Part shown: piece by piece, positions 16,790-25,671 of the stretch
Layout of the letters: each line of letters opens with the position of its first letter
Position numbering within the stretch: position 1 is the first letter of the stretch
Source: Prescottella equi
GTDB lineage: Bacteria; Actinomycetota; Actinomycetes; Mycobacteriales; Mycobacteriaceae
Direction of reading: 5' to 3'
NCBI RefSeq assembly: GCF_020171745.1
Contig: NZ_JAIVAH010000003.1
Location: 41,970 to 105,969 of the forward strand
DNA: 64,000 bases
The notes under the pieces: generated by a model
What the model saw: the letters and a program-made list of their open reading frames with translations, nothing else
Databases searched by the model: none
What the model was told of the DNA's origin: nothing
Made by a program: the position numbers and the translations under genes

Positions 16790-17293
16790 ATGCGCAAGTC
16801 CATCGCTGCCGGCGTAGTCGCAGCAGCATCGGTAGGAATCGTCCTCGGCGGCAGCGGAATCGCCTCCGCAGCATCCAAGACCATCCCTGCGGGGACCGGG
16901 TTCTACTACGTGAACACCGACATCCGGCCCGGCATCTACACCACCGAAGGTGCACTCGTCGACGGAGACCAAACCTGCACCTGGGTACGCGGAACGATGA
17001 AAACGCTCCGTATGGAACCGATCGCATCCGGTATGACCAAGGGCCCGACCACGGTGAAGATCGAGGACACCGACGACGTGTTCATCACCTCCGGGTGCGG
17101 TGAGTGGACGCGCGAGACCCAGCTGGACGGCGGCTTCCTCCATTCGCTGTTCGGCTCACTCGACTTCGGCTCCCTGACGGATGGCCTGGTCGGATCGCTC
17201 GAGGTCGGTTCCGCAGCAGGGTCGCTCGGCGGTTCCCTCGCCACCGGTTCCATCGTCAACGGATCACTCGCGAACGAGTCGCCCGGCTCCTGA
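16790..17293 (+). CDS. Secreted protein with GSL-type C-terminal repeats
   Basis: This 167-residue exported protein has a signal peptide MRKSIAAGVVAAASVGIVLG cleaved near ASA-A (about 27). A compact domain (about 30-115) has the pattern GTGFYYVNTDIRPGIYTTEG, CTWVRG and FITSGCGEW, with two cysteines that may form a disulfide. This resembles secreted actinobacterial 'PGxY..C.W.R..GC..W' domains. The last 50 residues are a Gly-Ser-Leu tract with repeated (L/F)GSL motifs: LFGSLDFGSL, LVGSL and GSLGGSLATGS. GGGAG precedes ATG 16790 at good spacing. The domain's role is unknown. The tail links it to the 20812 protein and the small peptides at 61-64 kb. Confidence 0.75.
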   Translation: MRKSIAAGVVAAASVGIVLGGSGIASAASKTIPAGTGFYYVNTDIRPGIYTTEGALVDGDQTCTWVRGTMKTLRMEPIASGMTKGPTTVKIEDTDDVFITSGCGEWTRETQLDGGFLHSLFGSLDFGSLTDGLVGSLEVGSAAGSLGGSLATGSIVNGSLANESPGS

Positions 17294-17305
17294 TCTCGGC
17301 AACCG

Positions 17306-17327
17306 GCCCGTCGCGCATGCGGCGGGC
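17306..17327. terminator. Terminator hairpin between convergent genes
   Basis: A nine-base stem (17306-17314 with 17319-17327, one G-U pair) closes a GCAT loop. It lies 12 bases after the secreted-protein stop and 12 bases before the convergent reductase stop. Confidence 0.6.
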
Positions 17328-17339
17328 TTCGACCCGACG

Positions 17340-18728
17340 TCACACCCGTGAACGGAAATCCGCGGCGAGTTGTGTCACGGTCTCGGCCGCGCAGCCTCGG
17401 TTGTCACCGACACCACCGGACGCGCCTCGCTTCGCCCAGCCGACCACGTACAGCCCCTCGAGCGGTTCTCCGGTCTCGTGGGAGATCACCTGTCCGCCAA
17501 GGTTCGGCACGACGCCGCGGGCGCCCAGCGGGACTCCGTCGATCGGTTTGGTGGTGAATCCGGTGGCACAGATCGCAGAGTTCGTGTGGAAGGTCCGGCC
17601 GGCGGTCGTGGTGACCGCGACGACACCCCGGTCGGTCGCAGCGAGGCCTGCTACCTCCTGCCCGAACGACAGGACGATGCGCAGGGGTCCCACTGCACCG
17701 GCCGGAGCGGGGGGCACCCCGCCGACATCGGTGGCGGGCAGACGCGACAACGCACGCAGCAGCGGGCTGTCCGCGGCGGCGCTGGGTGCGCTGCCGGCGC
17801 GATCGATCAGCACCTCGGTGTGGTCGAGGTCGAGAAGCTCGTAGAACGCCGAGGGCGTGAAGGCGGCGCCGTCCGCGGCCGACCGCGACAGGATCACAAG
17901 TTCGCGGAGTTGTTCACTCGCGGGCACCCGGTCGCGGGTCTTCGCGGCCCACCGGACGACATCGAAGGCAACGTTGCCCGCGCCGATCACGACGCACCGT
18001 GGTCCGGCGGGCGCGGGCGGCGGGAAGGTGCCGCAGTTCTCCGCGACCAGGATGTCGATGGCCTGACGGATCTCGTCACCGGCACCGGTGGACGCGATCC
18101 GGCGAGGCTGCGAGGCTCCGCAGGCGAGGATCACGGCATCGAATCTCGTTCGCAGCTCGTCAATCGAGATATCCACGCCGACTTCGGTTTCGGGAACAAC
18201 CGTGACGCGGTCGTCGCCGAAGGGCACATCGAACAGCCGGATCATCTCGCGCACGCCGACGTGGTCCTGGGACACGCCTCGGTGCAGCAGTCCCCCGATC
18301 GTGTCGTGCTGCTCGTAGACGGTGACGCGGATCGACGACGACCGCTGCAGGAGCTCGCGAACGGTGTACATCGCGGCCGCACCCGCCCCCACCACGGCGA
18401 TCTCGCGTCGGTCAGTGGGGCGGGCCAGCGGCAACTCGAAGACTGCGCGCGGCCGGGTGCGCGGCGCCGCGGGTACCTGCGCGAAGAACTCACGGTTACG
18501 CGCGGCGTACGGGAGTTCGGTCGAGGTCAGTGCGTGCTCGGGTTTGATGGCCGAGGCCGGGCAGGCCTCGACGCACGCGGTGCAGTCGATACACGAATCG
18601 GGGTCGATGTAGAGCGTCTCGGAGGACATGAAGCCGTCCTCGCCGGGGGCGGGATGGATGCAGTTCTGTGGGCACACCCGCACACACGAGGCGTCCTTGC
18701 AGCAATGTCCCAGGATGACATGGGCCAC
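17340..18728 (-). CDS. fprB: Ferredoxin-fused NADPH:ferredoxin reductase (FprB type)
   Basis: This 462-residue protein combines an N-terminal 7Fe-type ferredoxin with an adrenodoxin-reductase-like flavoprotein. Cluster cysteines are in CCKDASCVRVCPQNC (Cys9-23) and CIDCTACVEACP (Cys46-56). FAD binding is at EIAVVGAGAAAMYTVREL (about 112-130). A second nucleotide site is seen in CVVIGAGNVAFDVVRWA, and the C-terminal GYVVGWAKRG-like segment is present as LYVVGWAKRG. It should pass electrons from NADPH to iron-sulfur partners. The gene lies 12 bases downstream of the diiron oxygenase gene in the same direction, so it is probably its electron donor. Confidence 0.88.
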   Translation of the reverse strand: MAHVILGHCCKDASCVRVCPQNCIHPAPGEDGFMSSETLYIDPDSCIDCTACVEACPASAIKPEHALTSTELPYAARNREFFAQVPAAPRTRPRAVFELPLARPTDRREIAVVGAGAAAMYTVRELLQRSSSIRVTVYEQHDTIGGLLHRGVSQDHVGVREMIRLFDVPFGDDRVTVVPETEVGVDISIDELRTRFDAVILACGASQPRRIASTGAGDEIRQAIDILVAENCGTFPPPAPAGPRCVVIGAGNVAFDVVRWAAKTRDRVPASEQLRELVILSRSAADGAAFTPSAFYELLDLDHTEVLIDRAGSAPSAAADSPLLRALSRLPATDVGGVPPAPAGAVGPLRIVLSFGQEVAGLAATDRGVVAVTTTAGRTFHTNSAICATGFTTKPIDGVPLGARGVVPNLGGQVISHETGEPLEGLYVVGWAKRGASGGVGDNRGCAAETVTQLAADFRSRV

Positions 18729-18740
18729 GACGACTCCTAG

Positions 18741-19628
18741 TCAGAGAAGGTTCGACTTTCGGTAGACCCATCGGGCGCCGGGATTGAGCAGTCCTTCCTT
18801 GCTCATGAATTCGATGAACGGCTCGGCGGCCCTCCGGAACATCATCCGATGATGTTCGTTCCCATCGATGTTCGCCTTCACGACGTCCCAGTCGAGGCCG
18901 AGATCGTCGTACACCCGGCGATTGATCAGGCTCCTCGCGATGAGGTGCATGCCGGCCGCGATGGTCAGGGTGCTGACGAATCGCCTGAAGCGGGAGCGTC
19001 CGACCAGGAGATCACGGATCTTCCGACGCGCGAACGCCATGTGCCGGGACTCTTCGACGACGTGAATGTAGGCGGACCGGCGGATGGGTGCGGCGACGTC
19101 GTCGCTGTTCATCCAGTCGCGTTGCATGACGTCGAAGACCTCCTCGCCGGCGAGGACGATTCCGTATGCGACTTCGTCCCAAGCGATGTGGCGGAACACC
19201 CAGCCGAAGAAGTCCACCGAGCGGTCGCGCGGATAGAAGTGGGACCCGATGCTCTCGACGGCATTGGCGAACATCAACGAGTGCAGGTTCTCGTCCGCGC
19301 ATTCGTTGAGGAGGAACTTGACGTCCGGTCGTGCCGGATCCGCGCTGTGGCTCGCCCTCAGCAGAGCCACCTGCAGGCCCACTTCGAGCCAGATGCCGAT
19401 GCCCAGGAAATGCGCGACCTCGCACCTGGTGAGCCGGACCCGCTCCGACTCGGACATACCGTCCCACAACGGGGTTCCGTAAAGGGGCGACCACTGCGGT
19501 GTCATACCGTGGCGTTCGTCGTCGCCGGGTTCGGACTGGTAGACCAGAGGACTTCGCGAATCGAACGACAACCGCCTGGCAGATTCCAAAAGGGTCTCGA
19601 AAATTGCGTCGCTTTCGGAACCTGCCAT
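18741..19628 (-). CDS. AurF-like diiron N-oxygenase
   Basis: This 295-residue helical protein has diiron ligands arranged as in the AurF/CmlI family. A first ExxH is at ENLH (Glu113-His116) and a second at ESRH (Glu193-His196), with additional acidic ligands likely at Glu82 (WLEVG) and GEEVFD (162-163). Family members oxidise aryl-amines or related substrates using O2 and two electrons. The paired fprB supplies a plausible reductant, so the two genes look like a two-component oxygenase operon. The substrate is unknown and no biosynthetic cluster surrounds it. Confidence 0.8.
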   Translation of the reverse strand: MAGSESDAIFETLLESARRLSFDSRSPLVYQSEPGDDERHGMTPQWSPLYGTPLWDGMSESERVRLTRCEVAHFLGIGIWLEVGLQVALLRASHSADPARPDVKFLLNECADENLHSLMFANAVESIGSHFYPRDRSVDFFGWVFRHIAWDEVAYGIVLAGEEVFDVMQRDWMNSDDVAAPIRRSAYIHVVEESRHMAFARRKIRDLLVGRSRFRRFVSTLTIAAGMHLIARSLINRRVYDDLGLDWDVVKANIDGNEHHRMMFRRAAEPFIEFMSKEGLLNPGARWVYRKSNLL

Positions 19629-20811
19629 CGTGCCCTACTCCTCCGATCACCGTGCCGCTGTGGACACGGGGGTGCCCGAGCTTCCACTCGTACGGGCATG
19701 GAACCACACGTTCGGGGTGCTGTCGCGACGGAGCGGCGCCTCGAACATCGACAGCGGTTCGCTGTCGACATCATGCCGGCAGAGCGTAACCCGAATCACA
19801 CCGATCGAGGGCATGCCTGGCCGATGCAGACGAGAGAACGGCGAGCGCACTGCGAGCAACGGCGTTGATCAAACCTCTGACCAGTGGATCCAGAAGCTGG
19901 GGCGGAACGCGAGCAGGTGGCCCGATGCACCGGCACCTGTCGCGGCACGTCGTTTCGAGCTTTACGAGCACTTGACGGTAACCAGGGATCAGCTCGAGGA
20001 TCCCGATGCGATCTTGAACGAGGCGCGCCCCAGCGGCGGCCTGATCACCGGCGCCGACATCGGCCGCATTCAACAGCGCCGCGCAGCATGCCTGACGCCG
20101 TCGTCGCGGAGAGCCACGTCGAGACACTCCGAATTCTCCAGATATCATGGGCCCGAACATGTTCCGGCAAGCTCGAGACCCAAACACTCGATTCTCCGCA
20201 GCTGCGCGGCCCGGCCGCCGACCCGCTAGCAGCCATCGGCGAAACCGACTGCACAGCAACCGGACTCGCGTTCACCCCACCCATCAGTCCCGGCACCTTC
20301 ACGCCACACCTCGCCGGGCGTCACGCACCCGCGCCGCCCTCCGCGCACCCCTGGTTTCGACCCGCCCCGAAGCACCCCCGTCGGCGTGACCGCCTCTGGC
20401 GACGGGCGACTGCCCAGAAACCACCGGGCGACCCGATCGACGCAGCTCCTACGAAGGCAGGAGATCACCTCCTCCGAAAGTAGGAAACATGCTCCAGAGC
20501 AGCCCTTTCTTCCCGATCCCCGCGCGCCCCCGTGCTACATCTACACACCGAGCCCAATCCAACGAGTTTATAAAGACCGACCAGTCTCCTTGATATCTGT
20601 CGGTTGATTGTCTACCGTCGGGACGGTCGCTCGACTGTTCATCGACATGAGCAGAGAACGACGCCTGTGACTTATGGGGGCCACAGGGGGTTGCGTCGGC
20701 TGTTGCGACAGTGCAGACGCTTGTAATGACTTGAAGACATCGAGGCGGGACTTCCACATTCCCGCCCCGACGTCGAACCGTGTCCGCGACTCCCAACGAG
20801 GTGAGTGAAGT
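19629..20811. other. 1.2-kb gap with no supported gene
   Basis: Open frames exist on both strands, but none combines a ribosome site, family motif and sensible composition. Several are Arg/Ser/Cys-rich shadow-type translations. The stretch may be decayed coding sequence. Its right third (20460-20680) is distinctly AT-richer and probably carries the promoter and 5' leader of the 20812 gene, plus the operator-like site at 20574. Confidence 0.5.
20574..20587. promoter_or_regulatory. TetR-type operator-like palindrome
   Basis: AGACCGACCAGTCT is an imperfect palindrome with AGAC/GTCT ends. It resembles the AGACCGnnCGGTCT-like sites bound by many actinobacterial TetR regulators. It lies in an AT-rich segment next to TTTATAAAG. 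No TetR gene is found beside it. Confidence 0.35.
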
Positions 20812-21675
20812 ATGTCCAAGAACGCATTCCGCATCGGCTCGGCCGCTGCGATCATCAGCGCCGCCGCGCTCGTCGTGCCCGCGCTCGCCGGAGCCGAGCC
20901 GACCGGATCCCTCGGCTCACTCGGCTCGAGCGACGCATCGACCGGATCCGCAGGCTCGCTCGGTTCGAGCGAGGTTTCGGAAGGAGTTGCTTGCGAGCAG
21001 CTTTCGACCGAGAACACCCCCAACGGGTGGGGTATCCCGTTCGAGGACGAGAAGCGACAGGTCGCCTACTACACCGCCGAGAATGTGCTCGACACCGACG
21101 GCGCCCTGAAGCTCGAGGTCGAGAGCACTGCCAACAGGTCGGTCAGCTACCGCGAGGCCGGCGGCATCAAACTGTCCGACGCCATCAAGAAGGAGATCGG
21201 CTTCTCGGAGTTGGCCGAGAATCCGACCGCTTCCTTCCAGCTGCGGCTGACCGGCACATTCGAGAACGAGAAGTTCCCGGACAACGGTTTCACCACCCTG
21301 GTCTGGGTGCCGGACGAGAACGCGGCCAATACCTCCGAGGGCGGCGTTCATGCCAACCTGCAGAACGGAAAGTGGTGGAGCACTTCGAACATCGCGGGAG
21401 CAACCGGCCGCGCACTCGTGCCGCTCACCGAGATTGCGGCGGCCAACCCGAATGCGGTCGTCGACCACTACGGCGTGAGCATCGGACGCGGCCTCCCGGC
21501 CACCTCGACGCTGGTCGACGCCGTGAAGTTCAACGGCTGCACCACCAACTTCGCCAAGAACGATCCGGAGCCTCCGGCCGAGGAGTCGACGGGCTCGCTC
21601 GGGTCGCTGGGCTCGCTCGACCTCTTCGGCTCGCTCAGCACCGGTTCACTGGACACGGGTTCGCTCGGCTCCTGA
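20812..21675 (+). CDS. Secreted protein bracketed by GSLGS repeats
   Basis: This 287-residue exported protein has a signal peptide ending PALAGA-EP (cleavage near 28). The mature N-terminus is TGSLGSLGSSD followed by SAGSLGSSEVS. A folded domain of about 200 residues follows, with one cysteine at each end (VACEQL and NGCTTN, possibly a disulfide). The C-terminus is again repeat: STGSLGSLGSLDLFGSL, then STGSLDTGSLGS. The domain family was not recognised. GAGGTGA precedes ATG 20812. The flexible Ser-rich ends could be sites of O-modification or wall anchoring, which is inference. The gene is followed by a strong hairpin. Confidence 0.75.
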   Translation: MSKNAFRIGSAAAIISAAALVVPALAGAEPTGSLGSLGSSDASTGSAGSLGSSEVSEGVACEQLSTENTPNGWGIPFEDEKRQVAYYTAENVLDTDGALKLEVESTANRSVSYREAGGIKLSDAIKKEIGFSELAENPTASFQLRLTGTFENEKFPDNGFTTLVWVPDENAANTSEGGVHANLQNGKWWSTSNIAGATGRALVPLTEIAAANPNAVVDHYGVSIGRGLPATSTLVDAVKFNGCTTNFAKNDPEPPAEESTGSLGSLGSLDLFGSLSTGSLDTGSLGS

Positions 21676-21734
21676 TCTGAAGCAGGCAGGACGCTCGGAC
21701 CCTGCCCGATGATCGGCGGGAATCCCACGGTCGT

Positions 21735-21763
21735 CGCAGCATCCTCACGATAAGGATGCTGCG
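21735..21763. terminator. Bidirectional terminator hairpin
   Basis: A perfect 11-bp stem (CGCAGCATCCT, 21735-21745; partner 21753-21763) with a seven-base loop lies between the convergent 20812 and GH43-like genes. Confidence 0.7.
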
Positions 21764-21818
21764 GCGGCCGAGTCGTTCCCGAGCTGGCGCCACGGCCCCA
21801 GCTCGGTTGGACCGCTGA

Positions 21819-22823
21819 CTATGCCGGCTCTCGGATCACCCCGAAGTGGCGCACCTCCCCCGAAAGGCCGGGGAGCTCTTGCACCGGCGACCAGGTACTC
21901 AGCCCATCCGTGCTGTCGGAGTAGAAGTACTTTCCTTCGGTGTACGCGTCGAGGTAGATCCGCCAGGCCCCGTCGGGCAACTGGACGACGGAGGGCCCCT
22001 CCACCAGCGTGCCCCAGTTTCCGGGCGGGACGAAGGTGTAGGGACCGGTCACCGACGGGGCGACCGCATGCTCGACGACCTTCGCCGCCTCGTTCTTGGT
22101 GAACGCATGGTAGGTCGATCCCACTTTGACCACGGTGGTGTCGATGTGGTCGGCTCCGATGCCGGCGAGCGGAACGGGCAGACTCCACTGTCGGAGAGAG
22201 GGTTCCAGCGCCGTCATCAGATACGGCACGAATCCCCCACCTGTCGACATCGACAGGATGACGTTCACGCGGTCGCCCTCCACGAACCATTCGGGCGCCC
22301 AGGCTTTCGTGGTGAAAGGTGACAGCGAGGGCCCGTCGGCCGAACCTGCCGACCCCGAGGAGCCCAAGAAGTCCGAGGAGCCCTGCAGGATCGCCGAACC
22401 CGTGCCGTCGCCTGTCCCCGGCATCAAGGCGCAGCAGAACGGGACCGGGAGGTCGCCAATGTGCGTCCAGTTGACGCGGTCATTGCTGCGCGCGAAGCCG
22501 ATGCTCGCCCCGCCGCCGTTCGTGTACGTGATGTAGTACAGCCCGTCCGTGTTCCGAAAGATGCTCGGATCGCGCACAAGACCGGACGGGGGCCGATACG
22601 CCGAAGGTCGGACCAGCTGGAACTGGGAGCCGTCCCCGGATTCGAACACATCCATGTCCTGACCGCTGGTGTTGCTGAACGCCACCATCGTGTATCGCCA
22701 TCCCGACGGCGGTGCGGCCCCACCGGCCCCGGACGCCGCGACCAACAGGCCTGCGACACAGAGCATCACCATCGGTACGGCGAGAAGGCTTCGCTTGGCG
22801 AGCGTCACCTCTGCAGCATCCAT
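21819..22823 (-). CDS. Exported GH43-like five-bladed propeller glycosidase
   Basis: This 334-residue protein has a signal sequence or anchor (LLAVPMVMLCVAGLLVAASG). The fold has the acidic signposts of glycoside hydrolase family 43: Asp85 in LVRDPSIFR, Glu178 in WAPEWF, and a later VEGPSVV. The blades contain GLYYITYTNG and ADHIDTTVVKVGSTYHAFTKN. Between blades there is an unusual Gly/Ser insert (GSSDFLGSSGSAGSADG, about 148-164), reminiscent of the GSL repeats nearby. The substrate, perhaps an arabinan- or arabinogalactan-type polymer, is only a guess. The start at ATG 22823 lacks a good ribosome site, and GTG 22808 is possible. Confidence 0.7.
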   Translation of the reverse strand: MDAAEVTLAKRSLLAVPMVMLCVAGLLVAASGAGGAAPPSGWRYTMVAFSNTSGQDMDVFESGDGSQFQLVRPSAYRPPSGLVRDPSIFRNTDGLYYITYTNGGGASIGFARSNDRVNWTHIGDLPVPFCCALMPGTGDGTGSAILQGSSDFLGSSGSAGSADGPSLSPFTTKAWAPEWFVEGDRVNVILSMSTGGGFVPYLMTALEPSLRQWSLPVPLAGIGADHIDTTVVKVGSTYHAFTKNEAAKVVEHAVAPSVTGPYTFVPPGNWGTLVEGPSVVQLPDGAWRIYLDAYTEGKYFYSDSTDGLSTWSPVQELPGLSGEVRHFGVIREPA

Positions 22824-22956
22824 GACGGCAGTCGCACCACGCCCGGCTTCCGCCACAGGGATTGGCAGATCGTTACCGACGAAGCGATGACGACGCCCGT
22901 CGACGAGTTGTCGCGATCGACAAGCTCGCGCTGCCTTCGGGCCGCTCCGGCAACCG

Positions 22957-23226
22957 ATGCATGATGAACCCGTGCCGGAACTATTCCTCCCACTGGTGTG
23001 GCTGGTCCTGCTGTCGGCAGCCACTTTCTGGTGCCTGACGAGCCCGTCTGCGCTGTCCGCCACGACAGCCCTGGTCGCGGCCGCCGCGTGGCTCCCCGTG
23101 AACGGCCCGGTCGAAGGCCCGGTATTGTTGGTGGTCACGCCGAGCCACGGGCTCACCGCGGCAGATCTGCTGTCGGCGGTCGCCCTGCTGGCTGCCCTCC
23201 GGGCCTACCGACGCGTCCGGTCCTGA
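22957..23226 (+). CDS. Small hydrophobic membrane protein, unknown
   Basis: This 89-residue frame has two strongly hydrophobic stretches: LFLPLVWLVLLSAATFWCL and ATTALVAAAAWLPVNGPVEG. A third, shorter one lies near the basic C-terminus ALRAYRRVRS. The start could be ATG 22957 or GTG 22972, and neither has a convincing ribosome site. A terminator hairpin follows. No family was recognised, but composition and terminator placement favour a real gene. Confidence 0.5.
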   Translation: MHDEPVPELFLPLVWLVLLSAATFWCLTSPSALSATTALVAAAAWLPVNGPVEGPVLLVVTPSHGLTAADLLSAVALLAALRAYRRVRS

Positions 23227-23275
23227 CCACCTCGGCTACCTCGAGACGACCATCCGTTTCGGCACCCAGGAACGA

Positions 23276-23325
23276 CAGAACCCGCAGGGCTGCGGACGAG
23301 ATGTTCCGAGCCTCTGCGGGTTCTG
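23276..23325. terminator. Bidirectional terminator between the small membrane gene and ychF
   Basis: Twelve-base perfect arms CAGAACCCGCAG (23276-23287) and its complement (23314-23325) close a 26-base loop that can itself pair. It sits between convergent genes. Confidence 0.7.
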
Positions 23326-23366
23326 CTGCGTACCGAGGGCCAAAATTAGCCCTCTGAACAGGGCCT

Positions 23367-24446
<1,080 letters not shown>

Positions 24447-24520
24447 GGTATAGGGATTCTACGGCGTCACCGGGCGATGGCGGTGATCGGCCACACTCCG
24501 GCGCCGACCACCGCCACCGT

Positions 24521-24934
24521 TCACCACTGGTAGGTGGTACTCGTACCCGCGTCGTCCACCGAGGCGGCGAACGCCGCGACCATGATGAACCACATGATGA
24601 TGGACAGCACGAACAGTCCGATGCCGATGCCGAGCGCGATCTTGCCGAGCGTCTTCACCCGCTCCGACGCGTACTGCGCGCCCTGGTAGTCGCCCATCGA
24701 CCACTTCGGGAAGATCGAGTGCAGGTGGTTGAACGCGGCGAACGCCAGCGGCCAGAAGAAGATGATCGAGGCCACGGCCCACCCGGCGTTCGACGCGGGC
24801 GGCTGCGGCTGTCCGCCGTACTGGCCCGGGGCCGGTGCGGTCGGATACTGCTGCGCCGACGGGTACGCCTGCTGCGGGTAGGCAGGTGCGCCGTACTGCT
24901 CGGACGGGCCGGCGTTGTAGGTCGGTTCGGACAT
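24521..24934 (-). CDS. CD225/dispanin-family membrane protein
   Basis: This 137-residue protein has a Pro/Gln/Tyr-rich cytoplasmic N-terminus (YPQQAYPSAQQYPTAP). A CD225-like hairpin follows: NAGWAVASIIFFWPLAFAAF, then a linker with DYQGAQYASERVKTLGKIALGIG and a second helix LFVLSIIMWFIMVAAFAAS. The intervening 'A...S..V...' linker is the conserved dispanin element. Bacterial dispanins have no established role. The ATG at 24934 is preceded by a GGGGGAC stretch. Confidence 0.8.
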   Translation of the reverse strand: MSEPTYNAGPSEQYGAPAYPQQAYPSAQQYPTAPAPGQYGGQPQPPASNAGWAVASIIFFWPLAFAAFNHLHSIFPKWSMGDYQGAQYASERVKTLGKIALGIGIGLFVLSIIMWFIMVAAFAASVDDAGTSTTYQW

Positions 24935-25000
24935 GGGGTCCCCCCTGGGTTCTGACGAACGTTCTGTCGGCAGAGACCGTAGCCCAAACCGACGCGTCGG

Positions 25001-25588
25001 TTACAGGTCAGGTTTGCGGGCCACCGTGACCGCCCAACCGGCGCCTTCGTGCCACGGTCGCAGGTCCCACGTCGAGAAGCGGTGCTCGCGCACCAGGCCG
25101 ACGGCGGCGAGGTCGGCGTCGAACTCGTCGACCGCGTACTCGTAGTCGGTCGCGAACCCGGTGACGAAGATGCCGCCCGGCACGAGATGGTGGGCTATGC
25201 GCCCCAGCACCTGACGTTCGGTGCCACGTGCGACGAAGATGAGCACGTTGCCGGCCGCGACGACCGCGTCGAACCGCTCCCCCGGCAGGTCCAGCGTCGC
25301 GAGGTCGGCCTCGTGCACGGTGAGGGCGGTCTTCTTGCGCGCCTCCGCGACCAGCACCGGATCCAGGTCGACGGCGGTCACGCGGTGTCCCCGGTTGGCG
25401 AGTTCGGCACCGAGTCGCCCTGTGCCGCAACCGGCGTCGAGCACTCGGGCGCCGCGCGGCAGCATCGCGTCGACCGCCCGCGCCTCACCGTGCAGGTCGG
25501 TCCCGTCGGCCTCGAGCCGATCGAAGCGCGCGATGTACGCGCGGGAGTCGGATGCGGATCGTTCACGCTGCCATCGAGTGTCGGCCAT
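25001..25588 (-). CDS. Class I SAM-dependent methyltransferase
   Basis: This 195-residue protein has motif I VLDAGCGTGRLGAELANRGH, motif II VTAVDLDP, an ADLATLDLPGERFDAVVAAGNV segment (motif IV) and LVPGGIFVTGF (post-II). This is the small stand-alone methyltransferase type. The ATG at 25588 begins MADTRWQRERS, and the longer frame runs through a terminator and is rejected. The substrate is unknown. Confidence 0.85.
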   Translation of the reverse strand: MADTRWQRERSASDSRAYIARFDRLEADGTDLHGEARAVDAMLPRGARVLDAGCGTGRLGAELANRGHRVTAVDLDPVLVAEARKKTALTVHEADLATLDLPGERFDAVVAAGNVLIFVARGTERQVLGRIAHHLVPGGIFVTGFATDYEYAVDEFDADLAAVGLVREHRFSTWDLRPWHEGAGWAVTVARKPDL

Positions 25589-25614
25589 GCCGTTCACGAT
25601 AGGTGCAACGCGAA

Positions 25615-25655
25615 AGCGGGCCGGGTGCGCGTCGTCGACGCCCACCCGGCCCGCT
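25615..25655 (-). terminator. Terminator downstream of the MFS exporter gene
   Basis: A 13-bp perfect stem (25615-25627 with 25643-25655) and a 15-base loop lie between the MFS stop and the methyltransferase start, separating the two leftward transcription units. Confidence 0.7.
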
Positions 25656-25671
25656 GCCTTCGTGTCTTGCA

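Noticed and set aside
19630..20483. Overlapping 160-200 codon frames on both strands as real genes
   Set aside because: None has a ribosome site, recognisable motif or plausible composition, and the opposite-strand frames are mutually exclusive.
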